From positions 1 through 22,874 of the forward strand of contig JACPKO010000035.1 in assembly GCA_016186985.1 (NCBI GenBank): a stretch of 22,874 nt of DNA, in the 5' to 3' direction. The translations under genes were made by a program, and so were the position numbers. Source of the stretch: Candidatus Daviesbacteria bacterium (GTDB lineage Bacteria; Patescibacteriota; Microgenomatia; Daviesbacterales; UBA10151). The first letter of the stretch is position 1. The number at the start of each line of letters is the position of its first letter. This document shows positions 21,687 through 22,874 of the stretch, in pieces. Below the pieces are notes generated by a model. The model worked only from the letters and a program-made list of their open reading frames with translations. It made no database searches and was not told where the DNA came from.

Positions 21687-22564
21687 ATAATTATTTTTTC
21701 AATTGGTAAAACAATAATTCCCTGCGCCCCGGCTTTTTTAAGTTTCTCAACAGTTTCCCAAAAAATCTCCTCTTTGATTACAGTTTGAATCGAAATCCAG
21801 CCTTTTTGGACAAGAGGGGAGACTGTTGGGGATTTAAGTCCCGGTACGATTTCCTTGAGACGCCCTAAAATATTTTCAGGTGCGTTCATCATAACGTATT
21901 TGTAGCTTCTGGCGGCCAGCACTCCCTTAAAACGAGTTAAGAGTTTATCAACCAAAAGTTTACGGCCATTCGTCAAGGCTTTTTCATTGGCCACCAATAT
22001 TGCTTCTGAGTCATAAATACCAGTTAATACTCTCAGGTCATTTAAGGCCATTGTGCTGCCGCTTGAGGTTAAATCAACTATGGCTTCCGCGATTCCCAAA
22101 GCAGGGGTTATTTCGACAGACCCGCTGATTTTAACTATGTCGGCTGAAATACCGTTTTCCTTAAAGAATCTTTTAGCGGATTGAGGATAAGAAGTGGAAA
22201 TTGTTTTTCCGTTAAGGTTTTTTATTGTACTTATATCTGATTCTTTAGGGACAGCTACGACTAAGGAGCAAAATCCATATCTTAAATTTAAAAGTTTCCT
22301 AACCTTGGGTTGTTTCTCATTAAGTATGTTCTGGCCAACAATTCCTAAATCCACAATCCCTTTTTCAACATAGCCAGAAATATCGTCATCGCGGACATAC
22401 AAAATTTCCAGAGGGAAATTCCGGCATAAAGAAAATAATTTCTGTTTGTAACTTTCAAATTCAAGTCCTGCTTTTCGCAAAAGTTCAAGCGTTTCCTCGG
22501 TTAAACGCCCCTCTTTTTGAATTGCCAGTTTTAAATTTTTACTGCTTAATTTTTTCTTATCCAT
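21683..22564 (-). CDS. hisG: ATP phosphoribosyltransferase, long form
   Basis: This 293-residue enzyme catalyses the first committed step, joining ATP and PRPP. The PRPP loop E-A-I-V-D-L-T-S-S-G-S-T lies at 160-171. The last 75 residues form the ACT-like regulatory domain (S-P-T-V-S-P-L, then A-Q-G-I-I-V-L-P-I-E-K), so this is the histidine-inhibited long form that needs no HisZ. The ATG at 22564 is chosen because AAAGG lies seven bases upstream and an earlier alternative at 22606 falls inside the attenuator hairpin. Confidence 0.96.
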   Translation of the reverse strand: MDKKKLSSKNLKLAIQKEGRLTEETLELLRKAGLEFESYKQKLFSLCRNFPLEILYVRDDDISGYVEKGIVDLGIVGQNILNEKQPKVRKLLNLRYGFCSLVVAVPKESDISTIKNLNGKTISTSYPQSAKRFFKENGISADIVKISGSVEITPALGIAEAIVDLTSSGSTMALNDLRVLTGIYDSEAILVANEKALTNGRKLLVDKLLTRFKGVLAARSYKYVMMNAPENILGRLKEIVPGLKSPTVSPLVQKGWISIQTVIKEEIFWETVEKLKKAGAQGIIVLPIEKIII

Positions 22565-22582
22565 AAATACCTTTCTAAACGC

Positions 22583-22636
22583 AAAAAACTCCCGTTCTTT
22601 GCTCACTACAAAAGATAGTGAACAAGGAACGAGAGT
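22583..22636 (-). terminator. Strong attenuator-like hairpin immediately before hisG
   Basis: On the minus strand a 21-bp stem (22616-22636 with 22588-22608) has one C-A mismatch, two G-U pairs and a seven-base loop, followed by six T. It ends 19 bases before the hisG ATG, inside the leader and downstream of the T-box, so it can act only on his transcription. Confidence 0.8.
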
Positions 22637-22650
22637 GGATATTAAGGACC

Positions 22651-22719
22651 TTCTTCGGACTTCGGTTTAAAATTTTACCTCGTCCTCGAAGAACCTTTTC
22701 TTTTTTACTTCGTAAAAAA
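22651..22719 (-). other. Further paired segments of the his leader
   Basis: TTCTTCGGAC (22651-22660) pairs with 22682-22693 across a two-base bulge, and TTTTTTAC/GTAAAAAA (22701-22719) forms a small perfect hairpin with a three-base loop. These lie between the T-box terminator and the 21-bp hairpin. I see no leader peptide with histidine codons here. Confidence 0.5.
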
Positions 22720-22737
22720 CATAAAAAAGACCGCTCC

Positions 22738-22751
22738 CGCGGTCCCATCCT
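22738..22751 (-). promoter_or_regulatory. T-box core sequence
   Basis: This is the tRNA acceptor-binding segment; UGGG (22747-22744) is the bulge that would read the uncharged 3' end. The single departure from consensus is A for G before the U. Confidence 0.85.
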
Positions 22752-22756
22752 TGATT

Positions 22757-22780
22757 GTACGTTCATTTACTGAACAGTAC
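22757..22780 (-). other. Stem III-like hairpin of the T-box leader
   Basis: GTAC-t-GTTCA pairs with TGAAC-GTAC, one bulged base, loop GTAAA. It sits six bases upstream of the T-box core, the place of Stem III. Confidence 0.6.
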
Positions 22781-22796
22781 CTCTTAGTGGCGACTC

Positions 22797-22816
22797 TACT
22801 TCGACAAGCTCAGTAC
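22797..22816. repeat. Palindromic repeat in the T-box leader, copy 2
   Basis: The core TCGACAAGCTC is the same as in ychF (1234-1252), but with arms TACT and AGTA instead of CCCT and AGGG, so pairing of the arms is kept. It falls in the part of the leader where Stem I would be. Confidence 0.65.
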
Positions 22817-22847
22817 TTACGCGCTTGCCTTTGCGGTGACATCGTCT

Positions 22848-22853
22848 GTTATA
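22848..22853 (-). promoter_or_regulatory. Weak candidate -10 for the his operon
   Basis: Minus-strand TATAAC would start a transcript near 22841, giving a leader of about 280 bases. It lacks the usual final T and any visible -35, so the true promoter may lie outside the window. No gene is seen in 22565-22874; the whole stretch is leader. Confidence 0.2.
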
Positions 22854-22874
22854 TTTAACGGTTTAACTTCCGTA

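Larger units (their letters stand above)
22723..22838 (-). promoter_or_regulatory. T-box riboswitch, tRNA-His type
   Basis: The minus strand carries AGGATGGGACCGCG (22751-22738), 13 of 14 matches to the T-box consensus AGGGTGGNACCGCG. It is followed by GACCGC-GGGA-GCGGTC and T6 (22744-22723), a perfect intrinsic terminator stem. The competing antiterminator can form by pairing AAGGA with TCTTT. UGGG would pair with a tRNA ending C73-C-C-A, and tRNA-His is the one with C73. A hairpin at 22757-22780 fits Stem III. The specifier loop is not certain: CAC at 22789-22787 is a candidate His codon. The 5' end is uncertain, near or beyond 22838. Confidence 0.82.

Noticed and set aside
22627..22650. 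T-box-like string (gaacgagagtgg) on the plus strand
   Set aside because: It lacks the following ACC-GCG and has no downstream plus-strand gene in the window; it is the complement of the attenuator arm.
22575..22766. 63-codon minus-strand frame between the T-box and hisG
   Set aside because: It covers the T-box core, its terminator and the 21-bp hairpin; the composition is unlike a protein and there is no run of His codons typical of a leader peptide.
1..22874. Recoding of UGA as glycine, as in some CPR lineages
   Set aside because: Several well-identified genes (the 8300-9424 protease, hisE, hisH, hisB) end at TGA at the expected C-terminus.

Overview
The window reads as a piece of a small-genome, AT-rich bacterial chromosome. 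My best guess is the Candidate Phyla Radiation (Patescibacteria), probably Microgenomates-like. The basis is compact genes, many leaderless-looking starts, zinc-type L31 and S18, a short PrmC, and an in-frame palindrome encoding P-S-T-S-S-G-Q, which I recall from CPR proteins. UGA is used as a stop (for example the 8300-9424 gene and hisE), so the code is standard, not the UGA-glycine code. The taxonomic call is inference.

Layout. Bases 1-9744 are rightward: the tail of an unknown gene, a TauE/SafE-type membrane protein, ychF, an unknown acidic protein, a PlsC-like acyltransferase, the rpsF-ssb-rpsR ribosomal/replication cluster with a structured leader, a coupled pair of conserved unknown proteins, two membrane-anchored extracytoplasmic serine proteases (CtpA-like S41 and HtrA-like), and a small basic unknown protein. 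Bases 9786-12965 are leftward: rpmE-prfA-prmC (L31, RF1 and its methylase), then an unknown protein with a twin-arginine-like N-terminus.

Bases 13096-22874 are one leftward operon and the most notable part. In transcription order it is: T-box leader, hisG, hisD, hisC fused to a HAD phosphatase, hisB, hisH, hisA, hisF, hisI, hisE, hisS, and an EamA-family transporter. Almost every junction overlaps by a few bases or is separated by 1-2 bases. The set covers every step from PRPP and ATP to histidine if the fused HAD domain is the histidinol-phosphate phosphatase. hisS then charges the tRNA whose uncharged form the T-box should sense. The T-box core matches 13 of 14 consensus bases, and its UGGG matches the unusual C73 discriminator of tRNA-His. 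A second, 21-bp attenuator-like hairpin lies directly before hisG.

Other patterns: extended -10 boxes sit 6-9 bases before many start codons, predicting leaderless mRNAs. A 7-bp tandem repeat supplies an array of -35-like hexamers before the HtrA gene. A roughly 105-bp imperfect inverted repeat occurs twice, each copy abutting a stop codon, with a compensatory base-pair change. Several core genes carry small in-frame insertions: a palindrome in ychF, a Gly/Ser/Pro segment over a DNA hairpin in prfA, and a 23-residue duplication in hisB.
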